This document shows positions 8,503 through 17,502 of a DNA stretch of 19,582 bases, piece after piece. The stretch is from contig CAZUAI010000098.1 in NCBI GenBank assembly GCA_964617875.1, forward strand, positions 1 through 19,582, in the 5' to 3' direction. How positions within the stretch are numbered: the first letter of the stretch is position 1; each line of letters opens with the position of its first letter. This DNA is from CAZMVY01 sp964617875. GTDB taxonomy: Bacteria; Planctomycetota; Phycisphaerae; UBA1845; PWPN01. The translations under genes and the position numbers were made by a program. The notes below the pieces were generated by a model, which searched no databases, was not told the origin of the DNA, and saw only the letters and a list, made by a program, of their open reading frames with translations.

Positions 8503-8536
8503 ACCGCCCGCGGCCGCACCGGTGGCCGCGGGCGGT
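8503..8536 (+). terminator. Strong hairpin after glnA
   Basis: Perfect 13-bp stem ACCGCCCGCGGCC/GGCCGCGGGCGGT with an 8-nt loop, 32 nt past the stop codon; GACA/TGTC outside could extend it. No clear T tract follows, but its position between convergent genes supports a terminator role. Confidence 0.7.
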
Positions 8537-8562
8537 TCGCTGTCGGGACGGGCGCCTCTTGA

Positions 8563-8588
8563 CGCGGCCGCTCAGCAACGCGGCCGCG
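8563..8588 (-). terminator. Hairpin after the hydrolase gene
   Basis: A 9-bp perfect stem CGCGGCCGC/GCGGCCGCG with an 8-nt loop, about 60 nt past the hydrolase stop on the minus strand. It is a GC-only stem without a T run and may also be read from the plus strand. Confidence 0.4.
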
Positions 8589-8646
8589 CGACGCTCCTTA
8601 CGGCAACGCCCCTGCGCGCCGAGTCCCCTGCCGGGCCCCTGTGCCG

Positions 8647-9498
8647 CTACCGCTTCGCGATCCAGTCGGCGAGGTCGTGTATGTACGTGCAATCCGCCGG
8701 CTCGAACTCCAGCGTGTGATGCGCCCCGCGGTACTCGGCAATCTCGCGAACCGGCCAGCCCAGATCCCGAACCCACTGGCGTGTCTTCTCGTTGTCGATA
8801 ATGCGGTCGATCTCCGCCAGGTAGACGCGGATCGGCACACCGGCGTGCAGGTGGGCCCTCCGCGTGAACCGGTCCAGCCGTCTTGAGGCAATCAGGAAAT
8901 CCGCCGTCACCTGCCGGAGACGCAGGGGGTCGCGCCGCAGAAACTCCAGCCATTCCGGCGTGGCGGTGAACATCTCGGGCTCGTTGATCGGAATGTCGAA
9001 CAGCCGGCGGCCGACGAGCGGGCTCGTGATCGCCGACCAGGCGACGCGGACCTTCTCGCTCCGGGGGATATCGACGACCGGAAACAGCCCCGGCGCAACG
9101 AGCGACAGCGAGGCGATGTCCCGCGGCCGTGCCTCAAACAGGTTCAGTGCCAGCTTGCCGCCCCAACTCACGCCGACGACGTGGATCGCTTCGCAGCCGG
9201 ACCGGCGGCGAAGCTCGTCCATCCATTCGCCCGCGTCGGCCACGAGCCGGTCGGCCGAATCAGCGTGCCCGCGGTCGCGTTCGTTGCGCCCGCTCCCGCG
9301 ACGGTCCGGCATGAGAACGGCAAACCCCGCCGATGCCAGCCGCTCGCCCGATCGCTCGAACCAGCCGCCGTGCGACTGGATCCCGTGAAAGTACAGCACG
9401 CCGGCCGTCGGCTTCGGCTGCCGGGCGGGGGGCCACCAGCGAGCGGCGGCTTCGTAGCCGTCCGCGTGGCGGAACGTGATCAGTTCGGGCTCTGCCAT
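8647..9498 (-). CDS. Alpha/beta hydrolase (serine aminopeptidase S33 / lysophospholipase-like)
   Basis: A 283-aa cytosolic hydrolase without a signal peptide. The oxyanion-hole strand reads VLYFHGIQSHGGW (34-46), the nucleophile elbow GVSWGG has Ser111, the acid is probably Asp231 in YLAEIDRIID, and the catalytic His is His260 or His261 in RGAHHTLEFE. The order and the PDRRGSGRNERDRGH segment fit the Hydrolase_4 group that includes monoacylglycerol lipases and lysophospholipases; the substrate cannot be told. The start MAEPELITF overlaps the end of the metallophosphoesterase gene by 19 nt, which points to translational coupling as the last gene of the ribH-nusB-ftsY operon. Confidence 0.85.
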   Translation of the reverse strand: MAEPELITFRHADGYEAAARWWPPARQPKPTAGVLYFHGIQSHGGWFERSGERLASAGFAVLMPDRRGSGRNERDRGHADSADRLVADAGEWMDELRRRSGCEAIHVVGVSWGGKLALNLFEARPRDIASLSLVAPGLFPVVDIPRSEKVRVAWSAITSPLVGRRLFDIPINEPEMFTATPEWLEFLRRDPLRLRQVTADFLIASRRLDRFTRRAHLHAGVPIRVYLAEIDRIIDNEKTRQWVRDLGWPVREIAEYRGAHHTLEFEPADCTYIHDLADWIAKR

Positions 9499-10586
9499 CG
9501 TCGTTGGGGACGGGTCTGCCGGGCCGCCTTGAGCCGCCGTCCGGCCGCGCGGTCCTCGTCGAGCAGACGCCGCTGCTGCTCGAGGAACAAGGTCCGCTCC
9601 GAGATCTTTTCGCGTTCGAGCGCATCCTCGGGTTCGAGGTGCGTCTCCCAGGCGAACGTCTTGTGCTCCCAGGTCAGTGCGTCGCCCTTGCAGTGGAACA
9701 CGGTGTATCCGTAGTCGGAGCCGAGCCACGAACCGGCCCACCACCCGGCGCTGACCGCCGTGCTGGTCAGATACCACACGCCGTGGTAGCGGTACTCCTC
9801 GATGACGTGGCTGTGGCCCTGAAGGACCGCCTTGACCTTGTGCCGTTCGAGGACGAGGCGCACGTCCTTCGCGTCGCGCAGCGTCATGTGGGGGTTCACG
9901 GCCCTGGCCTCGGCGTTGCCGTTGATCTGGTCGAGGGCGTAGAAGACGGCGACGTGGGTCACAACGACCTTCGGCCGATCGCCCGCCGCGCCCAGGTCCG
10001 CCGCCAGCCAGGCGAGCTGCTCCGGCCCGATCCGCGGCTCGTACGACGGGCCGTTCGGCGTCGAGACGGGGTAGATCGAATCCAGCATCACGAAGTGCCA
10101 GCCGGCGTGATCGAAGCTGTAGTACGGCTTCTTCCAGTTGAGCCGCGCCAGGATCATCGTCTTGCCGATGTCGGGGTCGTCGATCGGGACCTTGCGACGG
10201 GGCGACCAGCCCAGCACGTCGTGGTTGCCCATGCACGGATACCAGGGGATCCCGAGCAGGTCGGAGGTCTCCTTGAAGAGGCGGATCTGCTCCTCGTAGT
10301 CCGGCTTGGTGTTGTAGTTGCCGTCGAAAACCATATCGCCGCCCATGAGGGCGAATGCGGGCCGGGGAGTGAGGTTTCGCACCGACTCAACGCAGGCGCG
10401 ATAGCCCTTGTCGCCCCACCGTTTCGGCGTTACGTGCGTGTCCGTCAGATGGACGAACGAGAAACGGGTGGTCGGGCCGGGGTAGTCGTCCGCGCGCATC
10501 GGCGGCGTTCCCGCGTTGCCGCAACCCCACGCCGCCGTTGCGATGGGCACGACGACAAGCCAGGCGAGCGGGCGAACGGACATCAT
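9480..10586 (-). CDS. Secreted calcineurin-like metallophosphoesterase (lipoprotein)
   Basis: A 368-aa protein with a signal peptide and Cys22 in AAWGC, so probably a membrane-anchored lipoprotein outside the cytosol. All metal-site motifs of the calcineurin-like fold are present: DTH (Asp49, His51), GGD (Asp84), GNHD (Asn121, His122), VVTH (His211) and GHSH (258-260). Such enzymes split phosphomonoesters or diesters with a two-metal centre; the substrate is unknown. The start is supported by AGGAGG 7 nt upstream of the first of two ATGs, and that site overlaps the ftsY stop (15-nt gap), so it is co-transcribed. The C-terminal 50 residues are charged (many Arg, Glu) and probably helical. The hydrolase gene overlaps its end. 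Confidence 0.88.
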   Translation of the reverse strand: MMSVRPLAWLVVVPIATAAWGCGNAGTPPMRADDYPGPTTRFSFVHLTDTHVTPKRWGDKGYRACVESVRNLTPRPAFALMGGDMVFDGNYNTKPDYEEQIRLFKETSDLLGIPWYPCMGNHDVLGWSPRRKVPIDDPDIGKTMILARLNWKKPYYSFDHAGWHFVMLDSIYPVSTPNGPSYEPRIGPEQLAWLAADLGAAGDRPKVVVTHVAVFYALDQINGNAEARAVNPHMTLRDAKDVRLVLERHKVKAVLQGHSHVIEEYRYHGVWYLTSTAVSAGWWAGSWLGSDYGYTVFHCKGDALTWEHKTFAWETHLEPEDALEREKISERTLFLEQQRRLLDEDRAAGRRLKAARQTRPQRRWQSPN

Positions 10587-10601
10587 CGGGATTCCTCCTC
10601 G

Positions 10602-11516
10602 CTACTCGGAGAACAGGGCCTGCACGAACACTTCGGGGTCGAACGGTTCGATGTCCGCCGGCGTCTCGCCGAGGCCGACGAACTTCACGGGGATGTCGAG
10701 CTGGTCGCGGATGCCGATGACGATCCCGCCCTTCGCCGAGCCGTCGAGCTTGGCGAGGAACAGCCCGGTCACGCGGACGTGCGCGCTGAACATCTTGGCC
10801 TGGTTGATGGCGTTCTGCCCGATCGTGGAGTCGAGCACAAGCAGCACCTCGTGCGGAGCGCCGGGAATCTTCTTCTCCACGACGCGCTGGATCTTGTTCA
10901 GCTCGCGCATGAGGTGCTCCTGCGTGTGGAGGCGCCCGGCCGTATCGATCAGGAGCACGTCGGCCTGGCGGGCGATGGCCGCCTCGCACGCATCGTAGGC
11001 GACGGCCCCGGGATCCGCGCCCTGCTTGTGCTTGACGATCTGCACGCCCGTCCGCTCGGACCAGATCGTCAGCTGCTCAACGGCGGCGGCGCGGAACGTG
11101 TCGCACGCGCCGAGAATCACGCGCTTGCCCTGGTCGGTGAGGTACTTCGCGAGCTTGGCGACGCTGGTGGTCTTGCCCGAGCCGTTGATGCCGGCGACGA
11201 GGATGACCGTCGGACCGGACTCCGCGAAGCGGAGACGCCGCTCCGCCTCCGGCCAGTACCCGGTGATGTGGCTCTTGAGGAACGGAATGATCTCCTGCGT
11301 CTCGGAAACCTTGCCGCTCTTCCACGCCCGGCGGACCTCGTCGATCAGCCGGGCGACGGTGGCGGGCCCCATGTCGTCGGCGAGCATCGTCTCTTCGAGC
11401 TGCTCGATCACCGCGTCGTCGATCTTCTTCCCGAAGGGCAGGATCGCGCGGAACCCCGCCGCGATTTTCGCCCGCGTCTTCGCCAGCCCCTGTTTGAGTC
11501 GGTCGAATAGGCCCAT
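10602..11516 (-). CDS. ftsY: Signal recognition particle receptor FtsY
   Basis: SRP-family GTPase that docks SRP-ribosome complexes at the inner membrane and hands nascent membrane proteins to the Sec translocon. The protein has 304 aa: a helical N domain (about 1-95) and a G domain with GINGSGKT (109-116), DTFRAAA (139-145), DTAGR (191-195), AKLDG (255-259) and GLGE (281-284). The long acidic A domain of enterobacterial FtsY is absent, as in many bacteria. G4 reads AKLDG, where family members usually have TKLDG or TKMDG. The start is fixed by an in-frame TAA two codons upstream. That stop lies in an 8-bp tandem repeat that replaces the normal leader and ribosome site. Order ribH-nusB-ftsY. 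Confidence 0.95.
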   Translation of the reverse strand: MGLFDRLKQGLAKTRAKIAAGFRAILPFGKKIDDAVIEQLEETMLADDMGPATVARLIDEVRRAWKSGKVSETQEIIPFLKSHITGYWPEAERRLRFAESGPTVILVAGINGSGKTTSVAKLAKYLTDQGKRVILGACDTFRAAAVEQLTIWSERTGVQIVKHKQGADPGAVAYDACEAAIARQADVLLIDTAGRLHTQEHLMRELNKIQRVVEKKIPGAPHEVLLVLDSTIGQNAINQAKMFSAHVRVTGLFLAKLDGSAKGGIVIGIRDQLDIPVKFVGLGETPADIEPFDPEVFVQALFSE

Positions 11517-11518
11517 CC

Positions 11519-11614
11519 GTTACTCGGTTGCTCGGTTGCTCGGTTACTCAGTTACTCGCTTACTCAGTTGCTCGGTTGCTCAGTTGCTCAGTTGCGCAGT
11601 TGCTCGGTTGCTCC
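11519..11614. repeat. Tandem repeat of twelve 8-bp units abutting the ftsY start
   Basis: Twelve uninterrupted units of GTTRCTCR on the plus strand (CGAGCAAC or TGAGTAAC in ftsY sense), differing at one or two positions. The array ends 2 nt before the ftsY ATG, so the region that would hold the Shine-Dalgarno consists of repeat units. Slipped-strand changes in copy number are plausible. Confidence 0.9.
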
Positions 11615-11705
11615 GTCATCCCCGCGAAAGCGGGGATCCAGACCTGCGCCCCGTGCCCTGGACCCCCGTTTCCCCGCTTTCGCGGGGACAGGCCGCGGGG
11701 GTGAC
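11615..11705. repeat. REP-type palindromic element pair (REPIN-like)
   Basis: Two hairpin units in opposite orientation: CCCCGC-GAAA-GCGGGG at 11620-11635 and CCCCGC-TTTC-GCGGGG at 11672-11687. They are joined by TCCAG (11637) and CTGGA (11658). The outer ends GTCATCCCCGCG and CGCGGGGGTGAC match as inverted repeats at 11 of 12 positions. This closely resembles a widespread bacterial REP family whose core is GTCAT..CGCGAAAGCG..ATCCAG (from memory). Such elements are usually mobilised in trans by a RAYT transposase; none is encoded here. Confidence 0.8.
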
Positions 11706-11747
11706 GACCTCAGTACTCAGTACGTTCTATCCGGTCTCCATCACTCA

Positions 11748-12203
11748 TCACTGTCCTTCCCCTTCGTCGCTTCGTCGCTCCGTCGCTTCTGAGGTTCCGC
11801 CCTTTCGCCAGATCGCGTCCAGCACGCCGTTCACGAATGCCGGCGAATCCTCCGCCCCGTACTCCTTGGCCAGTTCGATGGCCTCGTCCATCGTCACCTT
11901 CACCGGCGTCAGCTCCGGCTGGCTCAACTCCCACAACGCCAGCCGCAGGATGTTCCGATCGACAAGCGCCATGCGTTTCACGTCCCACCGCTGCGACACG
12001 TCGGCCATCTTGACGTCCCATTCGGCCAGTCGCGAGAACGTCTCACGCGCCATCGAGCGGGCCCGTTCCTTCAACTCCGCCGGCGCCGTTTCCTCATCCA
12101 GGAACCGCTCGAGGGCCGACCACGCCTCCTCGCCCTGCACATCCAGCGCGCAAAGCAGCTGCAGACACAGCCGTCTCGCCTCGTGGTGTTCGCTGGGACT
12201 CAC
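11748..12203 (-). CDS. nusB: Transcription antitermination factor NusB
   Basis: A 151-aa all-helical RNA-binding protein that, with NusE (S10), promotes antitermination on rRNA operons. Typical segments are EARRLCLQLLCALD (8-21), the central DVKRMALVDRNILRLALWEL and the C-terminal TMDEAIELAKEYGAEDSPAFVNGVLDAIW. Translation starts at GTG, with GAGGGAA about 9 nt upstream. It follows ribH after 31 nt. The last 15 or so residues (after IWRKGG) come from a GAAGCGACG-type repeat, giving a charged tail TSEATERRSDEGEGQ not expected in the family; the same DNA repeat occurs inside argS. Confidence 0.93.
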   Translation of the reverse strand: MSPSEHHEARRLCLQLLCALDVQGEEAWSALERFLDEETAPAELKERARSMARETFSRLAEWDVKMADVSQRWDVKRMALVDRNILRLALWELSQPELTPVKVTMDEAIELAKEYGAEDSPAFVNGVLDAIWRKGGTSEATERRSDEGEGQ

Positions 12204-12234
12204 GCCGAAGGTTCCCTCTACGCTGCCGCCGTCG

Positions 12235-12732
12235 CTACCGTTCCTGCTTGCCGCCCCGCTTCGTTCCGCGCAGTTGCGGCAGGAGGTTCGTCATTTCGAT
12301 GGCGGTCATTGCCGCGTCGGCGCCCTTGTTGCCGGCCTTCGTGCCGGCCCGCTCGATGGCCTGATCCAGCGTGTCCGTCGTGAGCACGCCGAAGACAACG
12401 GGGACACCGGTCTCGAGGGAGATCATCGCCAGGCCTTTGGCCGCCTCGCCGGCGATGTACTCCCAGTGGGGCGTGTCGCCGCGCATCACGCACCCGAGGC
12501 AGATCACCGCGTCGTAATCGCCGCTGGCGGCCAAGGCCTTGGCGGCGACCGGGAGTTCCCAGGAACCCGGCACCCACACCTCCGTGATGTGTTCATCCGC
12601 ACAGCCGTGACGGGTCAACGCGTCAATCGCGCCGCCCACAAGCCGCGAAACGATGAACTCGTTGAAGCGGCTGGCAACGATCGCAAACCGCTGTTTCGTT
12701 ACAACCAGTTGTCCGACAATGCGTTGAGGCAT
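12235..12732 (-). CDS. ribH: 6,7-dimethyl-8-ribityllumazine synthase
   Basis: Penultimate step of riboflavin synthesis: condenses 5-amino-6-ribitylaminouracil with 3,4-dihydroxy-2-butanone 4-phosphate. The protein has 165 aa and usually forms a 60-mer or pentamer. Visible motifs are ASRFNEFI (20-27), VPGSWELP (54-61), GCVMRGDTPHWEYIA (80-94, with catalytic His89), and VVFGVLTTDTLDQAIERAG (112-130) followed by KAGNKG. The tail after 150 is Lys/Arg-rich. The start has AGGAG 8 nt upstream. It heads the minus-strand operon with nusB, and has its own promoter in the region shared with tatC. No other rib gene is present, and no FMN riboswitch is visible in the short leader. Confidence 0.96.
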   Translation of the reverse strand: MPQRIVGQLVVTKQRFAIVASRFNEFIVSRLVGGAIDALTRHGCADEHITEVWVPGSWELPVAAKALAASGDYDAVICLGCVMRGDTPHWEYIAGEAAKGLAMISLETGVPVVFGVLTTDTLDQAIERAGTKAGNKGADAAMTAIEMTNLLPQLRGTKRGGKQER

Positions 12733-12756
12733 TTCAGGATCTCCTGCAGAACCAGG

Positions 12757-12786
12757 ATTGTACGCGGGCGGCCGGGCGGATGCCAA
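12757..12786 (-). promoter_or_regulatory. Sigma-70 promoter of the ribH operon
   Basis: Minus strand: TTGGCA (12781-12786), 18-bp spacer, TACAAT (12757-12762). Predicted start near 12750, about 18 nt before the ATG, so the leader is too short for a riboswitch. Confidence 0.6.
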
Positions 12787-12806
12787 CGGAGGGGATCGGG
12801 CGTGTT

Positions 12807-12835
12807 TTGACGCACCGGCGGCCAGTCCGTAGAAT
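12807..12835 (+). promoter_or_regulatory. Sigma-70 promoter of tatC
   Basis: TTGACG, a 17-bp spacer and TAGAAT, very close to consensus. Transcription would start near 12842 and leave a leader of about 95 nt. It points away from the ribH promoter, only 20 bp apart. Confidence 0.7.
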
Positions 12836-12937
12836 CCGCAGGAACGTCGCGGCAGGCGGTCCCGGCATCGGTTGCCATCATCGCCTGAGTGGGCCTCGAC
12901 GCCTGATCGCGGGGGAGATCGAGTTTCCTCGTTACGC

Positions 12938-14020
12938 ATGCCGGTGACCCTTCCCAAGCCTCGGTTCCTGCGACAGCGGCGCGATTTCGATCCCGACGAT
13001 GTGCGGATGACGCTCGGCGAGCACCTCGAGGAGCTTCGCTCACGGCTCATCAAGCTCCTGGTGGGGCTGTTCGTCGGGGCCTCCCTCTGTTTCTATTTCC
13101 GCGAACGACTGCTGCAAGTGCTTCTGGGGCCTACGTTTGCGGTGCTCCGAGGGCATGGGCTGGCGCCGGAACTGGTCGCCCTCGATCCGCTTGAACCGTT
13201 CATGACGACACTGAAAGTGTCGATCATTATCGGATTCATCCTGTCGGCGCCGTACGGTTTGTACCAGGTCTGGGCCTTTGTCGCCGCGGGCCTTTATCGG
13301 CGGGAACGGCGATTCGTCCACCGCTTCATTCCGGTCTCGATCGGATTGTTCATGACGGGGGCGGTCTTCTTCCTGTTCGTGGTCATGCCCGCCATGCTGA
13401 GTTTCCTCATCGGGTTCATGCACGTGGTTCCCACGTTTGACCCGACCACCGTGATCGGCCAGGGACTGATCCCGCGAATCGCGCCGATTGCGTCGCCCCC
13501 GCCGACCACGCAGGCGGGGCTGTCGCTCCCCATCCCTGTGCTGGACCGTGACCCGATCGCCCCTTCCAGCGGCACGCTGTGGATCGATCGCGCAAGCCAT
13601 GAGTTGCGGATCCGGATCGGCGACCGGACGTGCGTCCTGACGGCCCGGCCTGCCGAGCAGCAGAACGTCATCCGGCCGAACTGGACGCTGCGCGACACGA
13701 TCCAGTTGACGCTACAGATGGCGGCGGCGTTCGGCATCGGGTTCCAGGTGCCGGTGGTGGTGGCGTTCCTGGCGACGCTCGGGATCTTCACGGCCGCGCA
13801 GATGGGGCAGTCGCGGCGAATGGTGTGGCTCGTCATGTCAATCGGCGCGGCGTGCGTGACGCCGTCGCCGGACCCGGGAACGATGCTTCTGCTCCTGGTT
13901 CCGATGTGTCTGCTCTTCGAGGGGGGGCTGCTGGCGGCGCGACTGATCGAGAAGCGCCGCGCCGAACGCGAAGCGGCCGAACAGGCCGCCGAAGGCGCCG
14001 ACGGCCCCAACGAAGGATAA
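12938..14020 (+). CDS. tatC: Twin-arginine translocase subunit TatC with extra periplasmic loop
   Basis: Inner-membrane core of the Tat system, which binds twin-arginine signal peptides and exports folded proteins. The protein has 360 aa (E. coli 258). Visible: cytosolic LGEHLEELRSRL (26-37), helix 1 (about 38-55), DPLEPFMTTLKV (83-94), helices 2-3 (92-118, 129-155), then after residue about 165 an insertion of about 85 residues before the amphipathic start of helix 4 (250-285). Helices 5-6 follow, separated by VTPSPDPG (307-314). The inserted segment is Pro-rich, then strand-rich (TLWIDRASHELRIRIGDR), and by topology faces the periplasm. The start at MPVTLPKP lacks a Shine-Dalgarno; the ATG at 13007 (MTLGEH) is an alternative, but the DFDPDDVRM lead-in looks conserved. 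No tatA or tatB nearby. Confidence 0.92.
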   Translation: MPVTLPKPRFLRQRRDFDPDDVRMTLGEHLEELRSRLIKLLVGLFVGASLCFYFRERLLQVLLGPTFAVLRGHGLAPELVALDPLEPFMTTLKVSIIIGFILSAPYGLYQVWAFVAAGLYRRERRFVHRFIPVSIGLFMTGAVFFLFVVMPAMLSFLIGFMHVVPTFDPTTVIGQGLIPRIAPIASPPPTTQAGLSLPIPVLDRDPIAPSSGTLWIDRASHELRIRIGDRTCVLTARPAEQQNVIRPNWTLRDTIQLTLQMAAAFGIGFQVPVVVAFLATLGIFTAAQMGQSRRMVWLVMSIGAACVTPSPDPGTMLLLLVPMCLLFEGGLLAARLIEKRRAEREAAEQAAEGADGPNEG

Positions 14021-14049
14021 TCACTCCCGACGGCCGGGGTGCATACAAG

Positions 14050-14085
14050 AAAGCACCGAGTGCGGTATTCAACACTCGGTGCTTT
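14050..14085. terminator. Bidirectional terminator between tatC and nrdJ
   Basis: Perfect 13-bp stem AAAGCACCGAGTG/CACTCGGTGCTTT with a 10-nt loop. On the minus strand it is followed by a T-rich run (TTTCTTGT), on plus by TTTCC, so it best serves nrdJ but probably stops both converging transcripts. Confidence 0.85.
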
Positions 14086-14138
14086 CCGGAGGGGAAAGAA
14101 GCCGAAGAGGCATCAATCCTCCGAACAAAGCCGTGATG

Positions 14139-16817
<2,679 letters not shown>

Positions 16818-17010
16818 TGCACAAAGCTCCTTCGTGTACTCCGTGCCTCAACTTGTGGCCCTCGCAAAGCCCGTCGAGAGCCCGATAACTGAACCTAATT
16901 CGAGACGACACCGCCCCTTACGATCAGGGCCGACCGCCAAGCCCCCTCGGCGCCCCGCACCTGATGCGAGCGAAGTCGTATCGGACGGGTCTCTACAACA
17001 TCTTGAGGGC
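16818..17010 (-). other. nrdJ leader, about 190 nt, no gene
   Basis: Untranslated leader between the predicted nrdJ transcription start and its ATG. It ends in AAGGAG before the start codon. GC-rich pairings are possible around GGCGCCGAGGGGGC, but I see no B12-box or other known riboswitch consensus. Confidence 0.4.
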
Positions 17011-17046
17011 AAAGGTATATATACCCCAATATTTAGGGCCTGTCAA
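16991..17046 (-). promoter_or_regulatory. nrdJ promoter with two NrdR boxes
   Basis: Minus strand: TTGACA (17041-17046), 17-bp spacer, TATATA (17018-17023), a near-perfect sigma-70 promoter with a start near 17011. Two NrdR-like boxes overlap it. Core CAATATTTAG at 17027-17036 lies in the spacer (9 of 10 to CWATATATWG). Core CAACATCTTG at 16996-17005 lies just past the start (8 of 10). Their centres are 31 bp apart, the spacing typical of NrdR box pairs. Repression by NrdR-(d)ATP is inferred from the family. Confidence 0.8.
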
Positions 17047-17269
17047 CCGCACGCAAAGAGTTTTTTGGGGCCTGTTTAAGTCATTATCCGTATTGAGGTT
17101 GCCCCCGGACCGCCGCTTGTTGATCGCTGGGGTTCTCTCCCCATCGCTTTGCGAGTTGCACGATCGAACTCCGCACGTTATCAACGAACCACGAAAATCG
17201 CCCTGGCGTACGCGGCTTGCGGACGGTCCGCGGGATGCCTTGGCATGAGCGGCACGGAGGTTTCATTCG
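17047..17269. other. Spacer upstream of the small plus-strand gene
   Basis: No gene seen. It holds a 5-bp stem TGGGG/CCCCA (17128-17143) and the short dyad GCGGAC-G-GTCCGC near 17218. A promoter for the small gene must lie here, but only weak matches exist (TTGCAC, 16 bp, TTATCA near 17155-17182). Confidence 0.35.
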
Positions 17270-17467
17270 ATGGTATGTGATCTGACAATCTGGGATTCGG
17301 CCAGCAAGACCAAGATGAAGGTTCAGTGTGACGAGGATACGGCGAGCAAGGTCATCGTTGAAGAACATGCGGGGAAAGGGGCGGGCCAGTACACCGATCT
17401 CAGCGGCAAACCGTTCTCGGCCGACTGGACAAAGTGCCGGCTGGTGGCGTTTGCCCGGCGGGCCTGA
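17270..17467 (+). CDS. Small protein of unknown function
   Basis: A 65-aa protein, starting MVCDLTIWDSASKTKMKVQC. No family recognised. It has no signal peptide or membrane segment, carries three Cys (at 3, 20 and 57), and is balanced in charge, with alternating strand-like segments (DLTIWD, KMKVQCDE, KVIVEEH, CRLVAFA), so a small beta-rich cytosolic protein is likely. Support for a real gene: GGAGG 9 nt before the ATG, ordinary amino acid composition, and its placement between two minus-strand genes where no other gene occupies the DNA. It is convergent with the rhomboid gene, 35 nt away. An overlapping 11-codon frame (ATG at 17246) ends across its start codon and could be chance. Confidence 0.6.
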   Translation: MVCDLTIWDSASKTKMKVQCDEDTASKVIVEEHAGKGAGQYTDLSGKPFSADWTKCRLVAFARRA

Positions 17468-17502
17468 CGGGACGCCCCTTCGGTTCGCGCCTGGCGGCGG
17501 CG

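Noticed and set aside
9504..11510. Plus-strand open frame of 668 codons opposite ftsY and the phosphoesterase
   Set aside because: Spans two real genes on the other strand and shows no domain.
11519..11614. CRISPR array
   Set aside because: The repeat unit is only 8 bp with no spacers; it is a simple tandem repeat.
12733..12757. FMN riboswitch before ribH
   Set aside because: The predicted leader is only about 18 nt, far shorter than an FMN riboswitch.
16818..17010. Cobalamin riboswitch in the nrdJ leader
   Set aside because: Expected for a B12-dependent reductase, but no B12-box consensus is present and the pairing pattern does not fit.
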